NCBI RefSeq assembly: GCF_009602435.1
Contig: NZ_VZDQ01000021.1
Span: 372,001 to 436,000 of the forward strand
DNA: 64,000 bases
Reading direction: 5' to 3'
DNA from: Sediminibacillus terrae
Lineage (GTDB): Bacteria; Bacillota; Bacilli; Bacillales; Amphibacillaceae
The notes beneath the pieces were generated by a model that was not told the DNA's origin, ran no database searches, and worked only from the letters and a program-made list of their open reading frames with translations. The position numbers and the translations under genes are program-made. Positions 20,150-28,662 of this stretch are shown piece by piece; the first letter of the stretch is position 1; every line of letters begins with the position of its first letter.

Positions 20150-22099
20150 ATGGCTTTTATCGGAGAGATCTTCGAACTGCATCATCTATTGTACTTGGCT
20201 GCAGGCTTATTGACCGGTATCATTGTTGGCGCACTGCCAGGCTTGACCCCGACGATGGGTGTTGCATTGACGATTCCCTTCACTTTTACACTGGGACCGA
20301 CAGAAGGGTTGATCCTGTTAGGAGGGATTTATTGCGGAAGTGTCTTCGGGGGCTCGATTCCCGCGATTCTGTTTAATGTGCCAGGTGCTCCGGCTTCTGT
20401 TGCGACTACTTTCGACGGATATCCCATGGCCCAAAAAGGACAAGGGCGAAAAGCGCTTGAATTGACTACGATCGCTTCAGTGATCGGCGGGTTATTCGGA
20501 ATGTTGTTGCTCGTTTTTTTCGCCCCGGTTTTTGCTGATATCTCCTTGCAATTTGGTCCAGCCCAGACTTTCTGGGTTGCTGTATTCGGAATCACTGCGA
20601 TTGCTGCCATTTCAGATGGAACAGTCATCAAAAATTTGATCGGCGGCGGAATCGGAATCGGACTTGCATTTGTTGGTATCCATACGGTAACTGGATTACC
20701 AAGATTCACTTTTGGAATAGACAGTTTTGTCGGGGGCTTTCATATTGTCGCTGTATTAATTGGCTTATTTGCACTTCCACAGGCGTTTCGTCTGGTAGAA
20801 AAGCTGACCGAGCCTGACAATCGCCATCAATCGCCATTACCAATGAAACCTTCGACTATCGGACAGTCTTTCAAGGATGTATTGCTCCGCCCGAAGTCTG
20901 TTTTGATCGGGAGTGGGGTTGGGTCATTTATCGGCATGATACCTGGAGCCGGAGGAAATATAGCCAGCATCCTTGCTTACAATGAAGTGAAACGTTTTTC
21001 AAAGAAAAAAAACAATTTCGGAAAGGGAGAAAAAAAGGGCATTATCGCCTCTGAAAGCGCGAACAATGCCATGGTGGGCGGTTCATTGATCCCTTTGCTG
21101 ACGTTAGGTATCCCAGGCTCGCCTACAGCCGCCATTTTTCTCGGAGGGTTGTTGATTCATGGAATTTGGCCTGGAAGGAATTTATTTGTAGACCATGCAG
21201 ATGTTGCATATACTTTTCTTTTCAGCATGGTAGCAGCTCAAATTTTGTTATTGTTTCTCGGCTTGGGACTGATCAAGTACATGACAAAGTTGGCCCTGAT
21301 CCCCACTTTCTTGATGGCGCCTGTTATACTGTCTTTCTCTATTATCGGCGCCTATACGACTCAGAACAACGTATTCGATGTGTATACTGCTGTCGTTATT
21401 GGCTCTGTCATGTATTTTCTGCAAAGATATGACTTTTCGGCGGCTCCGATTGCACTTGGATTTATTCTGGGGAGTATTGCTGAAGAAGGGCTGCTTACTG
21501 GTATTCAAGTAGGCATTGCAGAGGGTGGAGCCTGGCATTATTTCTTTTCAGGAGGTTGGAACCTTGCCCTGATTCTATTAATTTTCGGAACAATCGCTGC
21601 TTCAACCTTTCAGGGAATCAGCAGCCACAGGAAGAAAGAAAGCCCCTCTCGAAACACAGAATTCGGTGTGAAGCTTAAACGTCGAATTCTTTGGATCTTA
21701 TGTGCTGCTTTTTGTTTGCTCGCTGCTTTTTTGGTGAACACTCTTCAGTTCGAATTACGGATCATGCCGCAATTCACCCTGATTATTCTGTCCTTGCTTT
21801 CCATGATAGAAGCAGCGAAAAAAAATAAAAACGTACCGAATAACCAATATATCCTGCCGAAGAAAATGGTACCACTGCTGCTGCTTATCCTGTTTATCCT
21901 TTTTTCCGTCCAGTTGATCGGTTTTTACTTTCAGGTGTTGCTGCTTATGCTGCTCATACCCGGATATGCAATTAAAAAAAGATGGCAAACATTTTCTTAT
22001 AAACAATTACTCGCCGTATCGGTGGTTTTCACGGGGATTCTTTACCTTGTCTTTTCGTTGATATTTCAGGTACCGCTTCCTGTTTTAAGCTGGCTATAG
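20150..22099 (+). CDS. Fused TctA-TctB permease of a tripartite tricarboxylate transporter
   Basis: Residues 1-500 are a TctA permease with many membrane helices and the family blocks GALPGLTPTMGVAL, GGIYCGSVFGGSIPAILFNVPG and PGAGGNIASILAYNE. Residues from about 510 on form a further four-helix domain like the small subunit TctB, so the two membrane subunits appear fused into 649 residues (a TctA alone is about 500). With an extracytosolic TctC it would take up a carboxylate using an ion gradient. The substrate is not known. The TctC gene faces it tail to tail, with only five bases between the stops. Confidence 0.88.
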   Translation: MAFIGEIFELHHLLYLAAGLLTGIIVGALPGLTPTMGVALTIPFTFTLGPTEGLILLGGIYCGSVFGGSIPAILFNVPGAPASVATTFDGYPMAQKGQGRKALELTTIASVIGGLFGMLLLVFFAPVFADISLQFGPAQTFWVAVFGITAIAAISDGTVIKNLIGGGIGIGLAFVGIHTVTGLPRFTFGIDSFVGGFHIVAVLIGLFALPQAFRLVEKLTEPDNRHQSPLPMKPSTIGQSFKDVLLRPKSVLIGSGVGSFIGMIPGAGGNIASILAYNEVKRFSKKKNNFGKGEKKGIIASESANNAMVGGSLIPLLTLGIPGSPTAAIFLGGLLIHGIWPGRNLFVDHADVAYTFLFSMVAAQILLLFLGLGLIKYMTKLALIPTFLMAPVILSFSIIGAYTTQNNVFDVYTAVVIGSVMYFLQRYDFSAAPIALGFILGSIAEEGLLTGIQVGIAEGGAWHYFFSGGWNLALILLIFGTIAASTFQGISSHRKKESPSRNTEFGVKLKRRILWILCAAFCLLAAFLVNTLQFELRIMPQFTLIILSLLSMIEAAKKNKNVPNNQYILPKKMVPLLLLILFILFSVQLIGFYFQVLLLMLLIPGYAIKKRWQTFSYKQLLAVSVVFTGILYLVFSLIFQVPLPVLSWL

Positions 22100-22104
22100 A
22101 ACCG

Positions 22105-23070
22105 TCAATCAACAATGTCAATCGATTTCAAAAGCTCCTTGTAATCCTTGGATCGACGATCTATTTCTTCTTTTATTTGCTGCCGGTCCATCACCAGCAT
22201 GTCGGCACCGGCTTTCTCCATTTCGTCCAAAAATTCCTGATCCTCCAATAGTGCAAGGAATGATTTTTCCAGTTTTTCAATAATTTCTTCGGGAGTTCCT
22301 TCCCTTGCCGCGATTCCACGGTCCGTACTCATGATGACTTGCGGAAAACCAAGTTCTTTGAAAGTGGGAACATCCGGAGCAAAAGGATGCCTTTCCTCAG
22401 AAGCGATTGCTAATGGTCTTACCTCACTTCCCAGTCGGTAAATATCGGATAAATTTCCGGCAAGTATATCCGTGTGACCGCCAAGTAAGGAAGAAATCGC
22501 TTCGGAAGAACCTTTGAACGGAATGTCCTCCACGTCGATTTCAGCAGCGTTTTCCAAAAGCAGGATAGCGAGATGCTGGCCGACAAACTTTCCGGCATTA
22601 CCGATCGTCATGGTCCCTGGCGATTCTTTCGCAGCACTTATTAAATCATCGAGTGTTTTCATTTGGCTGTCATTTCGCACTGCAAACACAGTAGGATCGC
22701 CACCCCAGTTAACAATCGGTTCAAAGGTATCTATGTCGTAGGAAGTATTTCCTACCAACGGCTGGGTGATGATATGAGGCAGATTATATGCAGAGAGAAT
22801 ATATCCATCAGGCTTAACCGATGAAAAATAGTTCCAGCCGACTTGCCCTCCGCCCCCTGGTTTGTTTACAATCACGACTTCCTGTCCCAAATATTCCTTT
22901 GCATACTTGGCGATAATCCTCGCTTGTGTATCCGTGGCAGCCCCGGGTGAATAGGCAACAACCATCTGGACACTTTTGTCCGGGTACTTATCCACGTTGC
23001 TTTTACTACTACAGCCTGTGAGTAAAACAGGACATATACAAAAGAGTAATAACAGGCAAGTGCTTTTCAT
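22105..23070 (-). CDS. TctC-type substrate-binding lipoprotein
   Basis: TctC proteins bind carboxylates outside the membrane and hand them to TctA/TctB. The protein (321 residues) has a lipoprotein signal ending in LLTGC (Cys20) and the family pattern YPDKSVQMVVAYSPGAATD, VNKPGGGGQVGW and NAGKFVGQH. I start at the ATG at 23070, which has AAAGGAG upstream; the frame is open for 22 more codons upstream but that part is not a signal peptide. It is the natural partner of the fused permease on the other strand. Confidence 0.92.
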   Translation of the reverse strand: MKSTCLLLLFCICPVLLTGCSSKSNVDKYPDKSVQMVVAYSPGAATDTQARIIAKYAKEYLGQEVVIVNKPGGGGQVGWNYFSSVKPDGYILSAYNLPHIITQPLVGNTSYDIDTFEPIVNWGGDPTVFAVRNDSQMKTLDDLISAAKESPGTMTIGNAGKFVGQHLAILLLENAAEIDVEDIPFKGSSEAISSLLGGHTDILAGNLSDIYRLGSEVRPLAIASEERHPFAPDVPTFKELGFPQVIMSTDRGIAAREGTPEEIIEKLEKSFLALLEDQEFLDEMEKAGADMLVMDRQQIKEEIDRRSKDYKELLKSIDIVD

Positions 23071-23275
23071 ATTGTGCGCTCCTTTCTTCTTCAAGAAAGC
23101 ATATGCGCGACTAAAACAGTTTAAAAATTGTCCCAACAGATAAATGCGGGCTTTTACTTCCGGATTCTTCCTTATTGCCTGAATTTTCGTGTTCAGTGAG
23201 TAAGGGGTCTTGCCGGGTCATTGACCTACGTTTCCACCCTTAACACAAAGGATGACGGGAAGCCATGCAAAGTGG

Positions 23276-23893
23276 TTACTTCTTCTTTCTGATTGACAAT
23301 AAGCCTGGCAGAAAGGAAAGCTTGGTGGTAAACAGGAGATCCACCATTTTTGTAGATACCCATTGGCAAACGATGGCTTGGATAACGATTCGCCAGTCGA
23401 TGATCGATGCGGTCAATAAAAAAACAGAACCATTAAGAAACAACAGAGGTTTGCCAGGAGGGATGTTCCGATATTTTGCCGTGATCAGGGCAATGACTCC
23501 CATTCCGCCATTGGAAACACCTTGTTTTAACAGGATTCCGATTCCGAAACCCAGAATCAGCGATCCGAGCAAAAGGTCGAGCCATGTGTTCCCGGCATGC
23601 AAAAATAGGGGATTATCAAAAAATTGGACAGCCAGCGAGGTGATTGTGATGGCATACATCGTCCCGAGCGCGCTTGCATTTCCAAGCCAGTGAATTGCCG
23701 CAGCCAACAAAGAGAAATTGACAATCCATAATGCAAGGCTGAGAGGCATTTCGAACCAGTAGTTAAACAAAACAGCTATCCCGCCAGCTCCTCCCGATGG
23801 AATGAAATGGGGAAATAAAAACACGGACATCGCATAGCCTTGAACAATGGCTCCTATTGTAACCAAAGCGAGCACTGCACCTTTATGCGCCAT
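23276..23893 (-). CDS. YitT-family membrane protein
   Basis: The 205-residue protein has about five to six membrane helices and the YitT-family pattern FLFPHFIPSGGAGGIAVLFN and GVSNGGMGVIALI. The biochemical role of these proteins is not settled. It lacks the C-terminal cytosolic DUF2179 domain of the longer family members. The ribosome site is weak (GAAGGA). It lies downstream of the small membrane-anchored protein gene at 24061-24462 on the same strand. Confidence 0.8.
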   Translation of the reverse strand: MAHKGAVLALVTIGAIVQGYAMSVFLFPHFIPSGGAGGIAVLFNYWFEMPLSLALWIVNFSLLAAAIHWLGNASALGTMYAITITSLAVQFFDNPLFLHAGNTWLDLLLGSLILGFGIGILLKQGVSNGGMGVIALITAKYRNIPPGKPLLFLNGSVFLLTASIIDWRIVIQAIVCQWVSTKMVDLLFTTKLSFLPGLLSIRKKK

Positions 23894-24060
23894 GATTGCT
23901 ATTTTCCTTCTGAGCTTGTAGGAAATTTGTTTGTTCCTTCATGAAAAAATTCCACACATTCATTGCCGTGCTCCTCGATTCTTTTTATAAGGCTTGTCAA
24001 CCTCATTCTATTTTCTTGCGGCTCGTTTTATGTTTAGAAGAAGCGAAAAGAGAACAAGCC

Positions 24061-24462
24061 TCAAGGAGTGGATGAACCGTCACAGAAGAAAACGAAGCGG
24101 CCTGCAAAATGCAGGCCGCTTGCTTGGAGAAAATAACGAACGTTTTTTTGGGCGACAGTTTGTTTTCGGTCACTGTTTGCGGCAAACAGTTCCTTATACA
24201 TACCTGGTATTTCCTTGACAGTTTGAATGGTTTCTTGTACATCGCTTTTCGATTTTTCAATGGAGTGTTGAATGGACGATTGGTTTTCCGATAAAAGGGA
24301 TGTTTGCCGCTGCATTTCATTCACTTCTTGCTGGAGGGGAGCCATTGTTTGACTCATCTTATTTAACTCAGATTGAATTCCTTTTCTGGCCTGGTTTCCC
24401 ATTATCGCACCTATAACCAAGGCAATCAGGACGATAGCCAGACAGATAACCATAATTGCCAA
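24061..24462 (-). CDS. Membrane-anchored coiled-coil protein, DUF948-like
   Basis: The protein begins with one N-terminal membrane helix (AIMVICLAIVLIALVIGAIM), then a Gln/Glu/Ser-rich region likely to form a coiled coil. This layout resembles DUF948 stress-type proteins; I am not sure of the family. The start chosen is a TTG at 24462, nine bases after AAAGGAG; another TTG at 24471 touches the ribosome site. The last 25 codons run through a perfect terminator hairpin (24095-24121), so the true end may have shifted by a mutation. Confidence 0.6.
   Translation of the reverse strand: MAIMVICLAIVLIALVIGAIMGNQARKGIQSELNKMSQTMAPLQQEVNEMQRQTSLLSENQSSIQHSIEKSKSDVQETIQTVKEIPGMYKELFAANSDRKQTVAQKNVRYFLQASGLHFAGRFVFFCDGSSTP
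24095..24121. terminator. Perfect hairpin inside the 3' end of the coiled-coil gene
   Basis: AAGCGGCCTGCA pairs perfectly with TGCAGGCCGCTT around AAA. On the - strand CGTTTTCTTCT follows. It overlaps the coding frame of the gene at 24061-24462. Confidence 0.6.
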
Positions 24463-24586
24463 TTGAATCAACTCCTTTGTGTTTCATCTACCCGGACAGA
24501 CATCTTGTAAATCTCTTTTTTCCTTGATTAAACAAATGGGGGATTAACCATACTAACTACAAAACGATTGAAGTGGAGGCATGATG

Positions 24587-25552
24587 ATGACTATTTTCCG
24601 GCTTGGTTACGTAGCCATGAGTAAGCAGGTGACAAACAGTTCTCCATCTCAAACAATGACATTCAAAACCTTCAGCCAGCTGAACGACCGGGAAGCGGCA
24701 AAGAGGAAACTCGAGCGGATTGCCAGAAGCAACATCCATAACTGCCTGCGGCTTCTCAAACATAATAAAGCGCTTGGCATTTCATTTTTCCGGTTAAGCT
24801 CCCGATTAATACCCCTTGCCACCCACGAGGATTTATCGGAGTGGCACTATTATGAGTCATTAGAGGAAGATCTTCAGCAACTCGGTGCATATGCCCTTGC
24901 AAATGATATGCGCATTGATTTCCACCCTGATCATTTTGTGGTTCTCAATTCCCCTAAGGAAGAAATTTTGAAAGCTTCGGTCAAAACATTGAGATACCAT
25001 CATCGGTTGTTATCGGCGATGAAGATTCCAGTAAAGCACCGTTGCGTTCTGCATGTCGGAGGCTTATATGGTGATAAAGAAAAAGCACTTGAAAAGTTTA
25101 TTGATAACTGGAGCAGAATGAACGAAGAATTACAGCAAATGATTATGCTTGAAAATGATGATAAGACATTTACACTTAAAGATGTGCTGTATCTTTCGGA
25201 AAAACTTGGAGTTCCGACTGTATTTGATTTGCATCATCACATAGCCAATCATGAAGAATCGGACTGGTGTTTGGATTGGCCAAGGGTATTGGAAACTTGG
25301 AGAACGTCTGATCTGCCGGTCAAGATTCACCTTTCCAGTCCGAAAAATAAAAAGAACTTTCGCCACCATGCAGACTTTTTGGATGTAAATATGGTTGTCG
25401 AGTTTGCACGGAAAGTAAGTGGAACGACTGAGCAAATCGACTGTATGCTTGAAGCTAAACAAAAAGATGACGCCCTTATCCAGTTGGTTGAAGAATTAAA
25501 AGAAATTCCTCAAATAAATTGGATCAATAAGAGCACTTTTGTATTGAAGTAA
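24587..25552 (+). CDS. uvsE: UV damage endonuclease UvsE
   Basis: UvsE nicks DNA 5' to UV photoproducts and starts an alternative excision repair. The 321-residue TIM-barrel protein has FRLGYVAMS, FFRLSSRLIPLATHEDL, RIDFHPDHFVVLNSP, LHVGGLYGDKEKAL, LENDDKTFT and TVFDLHHHIANHE, which hold the metal-binding His and Glu residues. Three ATGs lie in a row (24581, 24584, 24587); the third has the best distance (seven bases) to GGAGG. In Bacillus this enzyme protects spores. It stands alone. Confidence 0.93.
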   Translation: MTIFRLGYVAMSKQVTNSSPSQTMTFKTFSQLNDREAAKRKLERIARSNIHNCLRLLKHNKALGISFFRLSSRLIPLATHEDLSEWHYYESLEEDLQQLGAYALANDMRIDFHPDHFVVLNSPKEEILKASVKTLRYHHRLLSAMKIPVKHRCVLHVGGLYGDKEKALEKFIDNWSRMNEELQQMIMLENDDKTFTLKDVLYLSEKLGVPTVFDLHHHIANHEESDWCLDWPRVLETWRTSDLPVKIHLSSPKNKKNFRHHADFLDVNMVVEFARKVSGTTEQIDCMLEAKQKDDALIQLVEELKEIPQINWINKSTFVLK

Positions 25553-25643
25553 ACGAATATATTTTCTTCTGCTTCCGTTTTTTTTATACTGTTATAGAAA
25601 GAGATAAGAATAAGAATCAAACGTAAAAAGGAGTAGAGGAAAT

Positions 25644-25802
25644 ATGGTATCTGTAAAAATGAAGGTGCAAACCGCTTTCCATGGAGAATTATTCCGATCT
25701 GGAAAAACCTATGAAGTCGATGAGAACACGGCAAAACGCTGGGAATCCAGCAACATTGCCGAAATAATAACACAGGAGCAAGAAACTCCTGATAAGCAAT
25801 AA
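25644..25802 (+). CDS. Small protein of unknown function
   Basis: A 52-residue frame begins at ATG with AAAAGGAG and GAGG upstream and reads MVSVKMKVQTAFHGELFRSG, then KTYEVDENTAKRWESSNIAE. This pattern (a short beta unit then a sentence like 'Y-V-D-x-x-x-A-x-x-W') resembles small phage head proteins, but there is no phage gene nearby. It sits between uvsE and the proBA leader and may be a leftover of an old insertion. Confidence 0.5.
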   Translation: MVSVKMKVQTAFHGELFRSGKTYEVDENTAKRWESSNIAEIITQEQETPDKQ

Positions 25803-25807
25803 AATGA

Positions 25808-25836
25808 TTGACAATTCTGATATTTTGTTCGATAAT
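25808..25836 (+). promoter_or_regulatory. Predicted sigma-A promoter of proBA
   Basis: A perfect -35 TTGACA and a -10 GATAAT are 17 bases apart, about 20 bases before the T-box leader begins. Confidence 0.8.
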
Positions 25837-25859
25837 AATACAAATATGTAAAAAGCAAG

Positions 25860-26092
25860 GAAAAAGACCAGTAGGTTGATCTTCCGTGGAAAGAGAAAAG
25901 AAACCACCGGCTGAAAGTTTCTTACACATCGAGCCAACCGAACCTATCTTTCGAGCTGTCGGACAATAGACCGTTTTCCTCGTTACGGAAGAGAGAGGGC
26001 ATACGCACGTGTATGCCAACAAAGGTGGTACCGCGGAAACATACCCACTTCGTCCTTTGCATGGTGATCCATGCAGGATGGAGTGGTTTTTT
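25860..26092 (+). promoter_or_regulatory. Proline T-box leader of proBA
   Basis: The leader has the T-box sequence AAAGGTGGTACCGCGG at 26021-26036, which pairs with the tRNA end in the antiterminator. Upstream, stem I shows CCGAACCTATC; reading GAA-CCT-A gives the proline codon CCU (25943-25945) as specifier. Uncharged tRNA-Pro would allow read-through into proBA. B. subtilis proBA has the same kind of control. Confidence 0.92.
26045..26092 (+). terminator. Regulated terminator of the proBA T-box
   Basis: CCACTTCGTCCTTTGCATGG pairs with CCATGCAGGATGGAGTGG, followed by six T. It competes with the antiterminator that includes the T-box sequence. Confidence 0.9.
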
Positions 26093-26169
26093 GTATTGGT
26101 CACTTAAACAGGCATTGACCAAAGATAGCGGCCAATATGGCGGTCGCTATCAGAAAGGAGGGAAGAGAG

Positions 26170-27291
26170 ATGAAAAAAAGGGTGATTGTCAAGATAGGGA
26201 GTAGTTCACTAGCCAAAACAAACGGTGGGTTGAGTGAAATAAAGCTGAGTAAACACGTAGCTGCAATAACACGGTTAGTGCGAAGCGGACATCAAGTCAT
26301 TTTGATTTCTTCCGGAGCCGTGGCTGCCGGTTTCCGCGCACTTGGATATAAAACAAGGCCGGAAACCATCAAGGGAAAACAGGCTGCTGCCGCTGTAGGA
26401 CAAGGGAAATTACTGCATGCTTACGAAGAAGCTTTTGATCGGTATGACATTGTTACAGCACAGCTGTTACTAACACGTAACGTCTTTTCAGATATAAATC
26501 AGTATTCTAATGTTTTCCATACGCTTGAAGAATTGCTGAAACGCTCGGTGATTCCGATTATCAACGAGAATGATTCCGTGTCTGTGGATGAACTTACCTT
26601 TGGTGATAACGATATGCTCGCTGCGCTAGTAAGCGGTTTGTTGAACGCCGACCTGTTAGTCTTGTTCACCGATATGGATGGTATCTACACGGCAAATCCT
26701 TCTTGCCATCCTGCTGCTGAAAAAATTTCTTATATACCGAAAATAACAGATTCTCATTTAAGAAAAATGGATCATTCTTCTGGATCCAAATGGGGGACCG
26801 GAGGCATCAAATCCAAATTACTTGCTGCAAAGACTGCCCTCGATCTTGGAGTGCCCGTCTTTATCGGAAGAAATACAGGGGAGGGAATACTCGAAACAAT
26901 TGTCGTCGGTAAAGGGGAAGGGACATATATAGGAAAAGAAGGATTGGTCAGCTGGAGGAAGCCAAAACAATGGATTGCCTATCATTCCAATATATCTGGC
27001 CAGATAACGATCGATAAAGGGGCGGAACAAGCGATCGTGCATGGCCGTAAAAGCTTGCTGCCTGCAGGGATCACCGATATAGCAGGAGATTTCTCACCAG
27101 GGAACGTCATTGAAATTCTCAATCAGGACCGACTCATCATCGGGAAAGGGCAAGTCAATTACTCTTTCTCATCTCTTGACAAAGTGGCAGGTATGTCCAG
27201 CACGCAAGCCATGGAGGTAACAGGAAGTAAGCATCCGGAAGTCGTGCACCGCGATAAAATGGTAATAGAAAAGGGGATTTTGAATGAGTGA
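26170..27291 (+). CDS. proB: Glutamate 5-kinase
   Basis: ProB phosphorylates glutamate, the first and feedback-controlled step of proline synthesis. The 373-residue protein starts MKKRVIVKIGSSSLAK, has the amino-acid kinase blocks ILISSGAVAAGF, PIINENDSV, FGDNDMLAALVSGL and GTGGIKSKLLAAK, and a C-terminal PUA domain from about residue 275. The ATG at 26170 has GGAGGGAAGAG upstream. It overlaps proA by eight bases and is under T-box control. Proline is also a common osmoprotectant in Bacillaceae. Confidence 0.96.
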   Translation: MKKRVIVKIGSSSLAKTNGGLSEIKLSKHVAAITRLVRSGHQVILISSGAVAAGFRALGYKTRPETIKGKQAAAAVGQGKLLHAYEEAFDRYDIVTAQLLLTRNVFSDINQYSNVFHTLEELLKRSVIPIINENDSVSVDELTFGDNDMLAALVSGLLNADLLVLFTDMDGIYTANPSCHPAAEKISYIPKITDSHLRKMDHSSGSKWGTGGIKSKLLAAKTALDLGVPVFIGRNTGEGILETIVVGKGEGTYIGKEGLVSWRKPKQWIAYHSNISGQITIDKGAEQAIVHGRKSLLPAGITDIAGDFSPGNVIEILNQDRLIIGKGQVNYSFSSLDKVAGMSSTQAMEVTGSKHPEVVHRDKMVIEKGILNE

Positions 27292-28534
27292 ACTACTGCA
27301 AAAAGCAACTCTTGCCAAACAAGCAACACGACAGCTGTCTGCTGCCACAACGAAACAAAAAAATGAGGCATTGCTAAAAGTCGCTGATCAAGTAAAGAAA
27401 GATAAAGAATTGATCTTGGAAGCAAACAAAAAGGATTTGGCAGCTGCCCGCAACAGAAATTTGTCTGAATCCATTGTCGACCGGATTTTGCTGACGGAAG
27501 AACGGCTTATGTACATGGCGGATGCTGTTAAAAACTTGATCGATTTAACGGATCCAGTCGGACAGTGTTTGTCAGAATGGTCAAGGCCGAACGGACTGAA
27601 AATCAAAAGGGTTTCTGTACCGATAGGTGTAGTCGGGATGATTTATGAAGCAAGGCCGAATGTCACATTGGATGCTGCTTGCTTATGTTTGAAAACTGGA
27701 AACGCCATTTTGTTGCGAGGCAGTTCTTCTGCTTCTTTTTCCAACCTAGCCATCGTAAAATCAATCCGTTCCGCTTTGGAAAATACGGAGCTTTCTTTCC
27801 AATCCGTACAACTACTGGAGAATAATAGCCATGACACTGTCCGGCAAATGCTTCGGCTTAACGAGTACCTTGATGTGTTAATACCGCGCGGAGGAAGTGA
27901 ACTAATCGAAACGGTCGTCCAAGAGGCAACAGTACCGGTGATTGAAACAGGGGCTGGGAACTGCCATTTATATATTGACGCAACAGCGAATCCAGAAATG
28001 GCCGTTTCCATTGCGGTAAATGCGAAAACACAACGGCCCTCGGTCTGTAATGCTATCGAAACGATTGTCGTCCAAAGAGATTGGGCCAATTCGCATCTGG
28101 ATTTGTTAATTGAATCCCTACAAGAAGAAAGTGTGATGATCAAAGGGGATAGGAATGCGCTGGAACTGAGTGATCTTGCCATAGAACCAGCAGATGCTGC
28201 AGATTGGGCAGAGGAATACCTGGACAACATGGTGGCTTTGAAAATAGTAGAGGATGTATGGGAAGCCATTAAACATATCAACCTTTATAGCTCCAAACAC
28301 AGCGAGGCCATTATTAGCGAATCGGCTCCGAGTGTAGAAGCGTTTTTTCAATCTGTCGATGCCGCCGCTCTCTATCACAATGCCTCGACACGATTTACAG
28401 ACGGTTTTGAATTCGGTTTTGGCGCCGAGATTGGCATAAGTACTCAAAAGCTTCATGCCAGGGGACCAATGGGACTTTCGACATTGACTTCTTATAAATA
28501 CTTGATTGAAGGAGGAGGTCAAGTGAAATGCTGA
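27284..28534 (+). CDS. proA: Gamma-glutamyl phosphate reductase
   Basis: ProA reduces gamma-glutamyl phosphate to glutamate semialdehyde with NADPH. The 416-residue aldehyde-dehydrogenase-fold protein has RVSVPIGVVGMIYEARPNVT, KTGNAILLRGSSSA, VIETGAGNCHLYID and the catalytic cysteine in KTQRPSVCNAIET. It ends with the typical MGLSTLTSYKYLIEGGGQVK. Its ATG overlaps the proB end, so translation is coupled. A last gene for pyrroline carboxylate reductase does not follow. Confidence 0.96.
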   Translation: MSELLQKATLAKQATRQLSAATTKQKNEALLKVADQVKKDKELILEANKKDLAAARNRNLSESIVDRILLTEERLMYMADAVKNLIDLTDPVGQCLSEWSRPNGLKIKRVSVPIGVVGMIYEARPNVTLDAACLCLKTGNAILLRGSSSASFSNLAIVKSIRSALENTELSFQSVQLLENNSHDTVRQMLRLNEYLDVLIPRGGSELIETVVQEATVPVIETGAGNCHLYIDATANPEMAVSIAVNAKTQRPSVCNAIETIVVQRDWANSHLDLLIESLQEESVMIKGDRNALELSDLAIEPADAADWAEEYLDNMVALKIVEDVWEAIKHINLYSSKHSEAIISESAPSVEAFFQSVDAAALYHNASTRFTDGFEFGFGAEIGISTQKLHARGPMGLSTLTSYKYLIEGGGQVKC

Positions 28535-28572
28535 AGCAGATCAGGAAACTGCCGCAATTATCCAATTCTCTG

Positions 28573-28601
28573 TTGAAATAACTGGTATAACTTGCTATAA
28601 T
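28573..28601 (+). promoter_or_regulatory. Predicted sigma-A promoter upstream of the cyclotransferase gene
   Basis: TTGAAA and TATAAT are 17 bases apart, about 60 bases upstream of the start codon. Confidence 0.7.
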
Positions 28602-28662
28602 AATTAGCTGTATAATAATTATTCTTAAATGATAATAATTCAAATAAATTTCAGGGAGAGTC

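Noticed and set aside
23899-24006. 35-codon frame on the - strand upstream of the YitT gene (MRLTSLIKRIEEHGNECVEF...)
   Set aside because: The composition looks protein-like, but the ATG has no ribosome site and no relative is known to me; it overlaps the leader of the YitT gene.
28605-28640. Fur-box-like ATAATAATTATT upstream of the cyclotransferase gene
   Set aside because: The stretch is nearly all A and T, so a 10 of 14 match is expected by chance, and the gene has no iron link.
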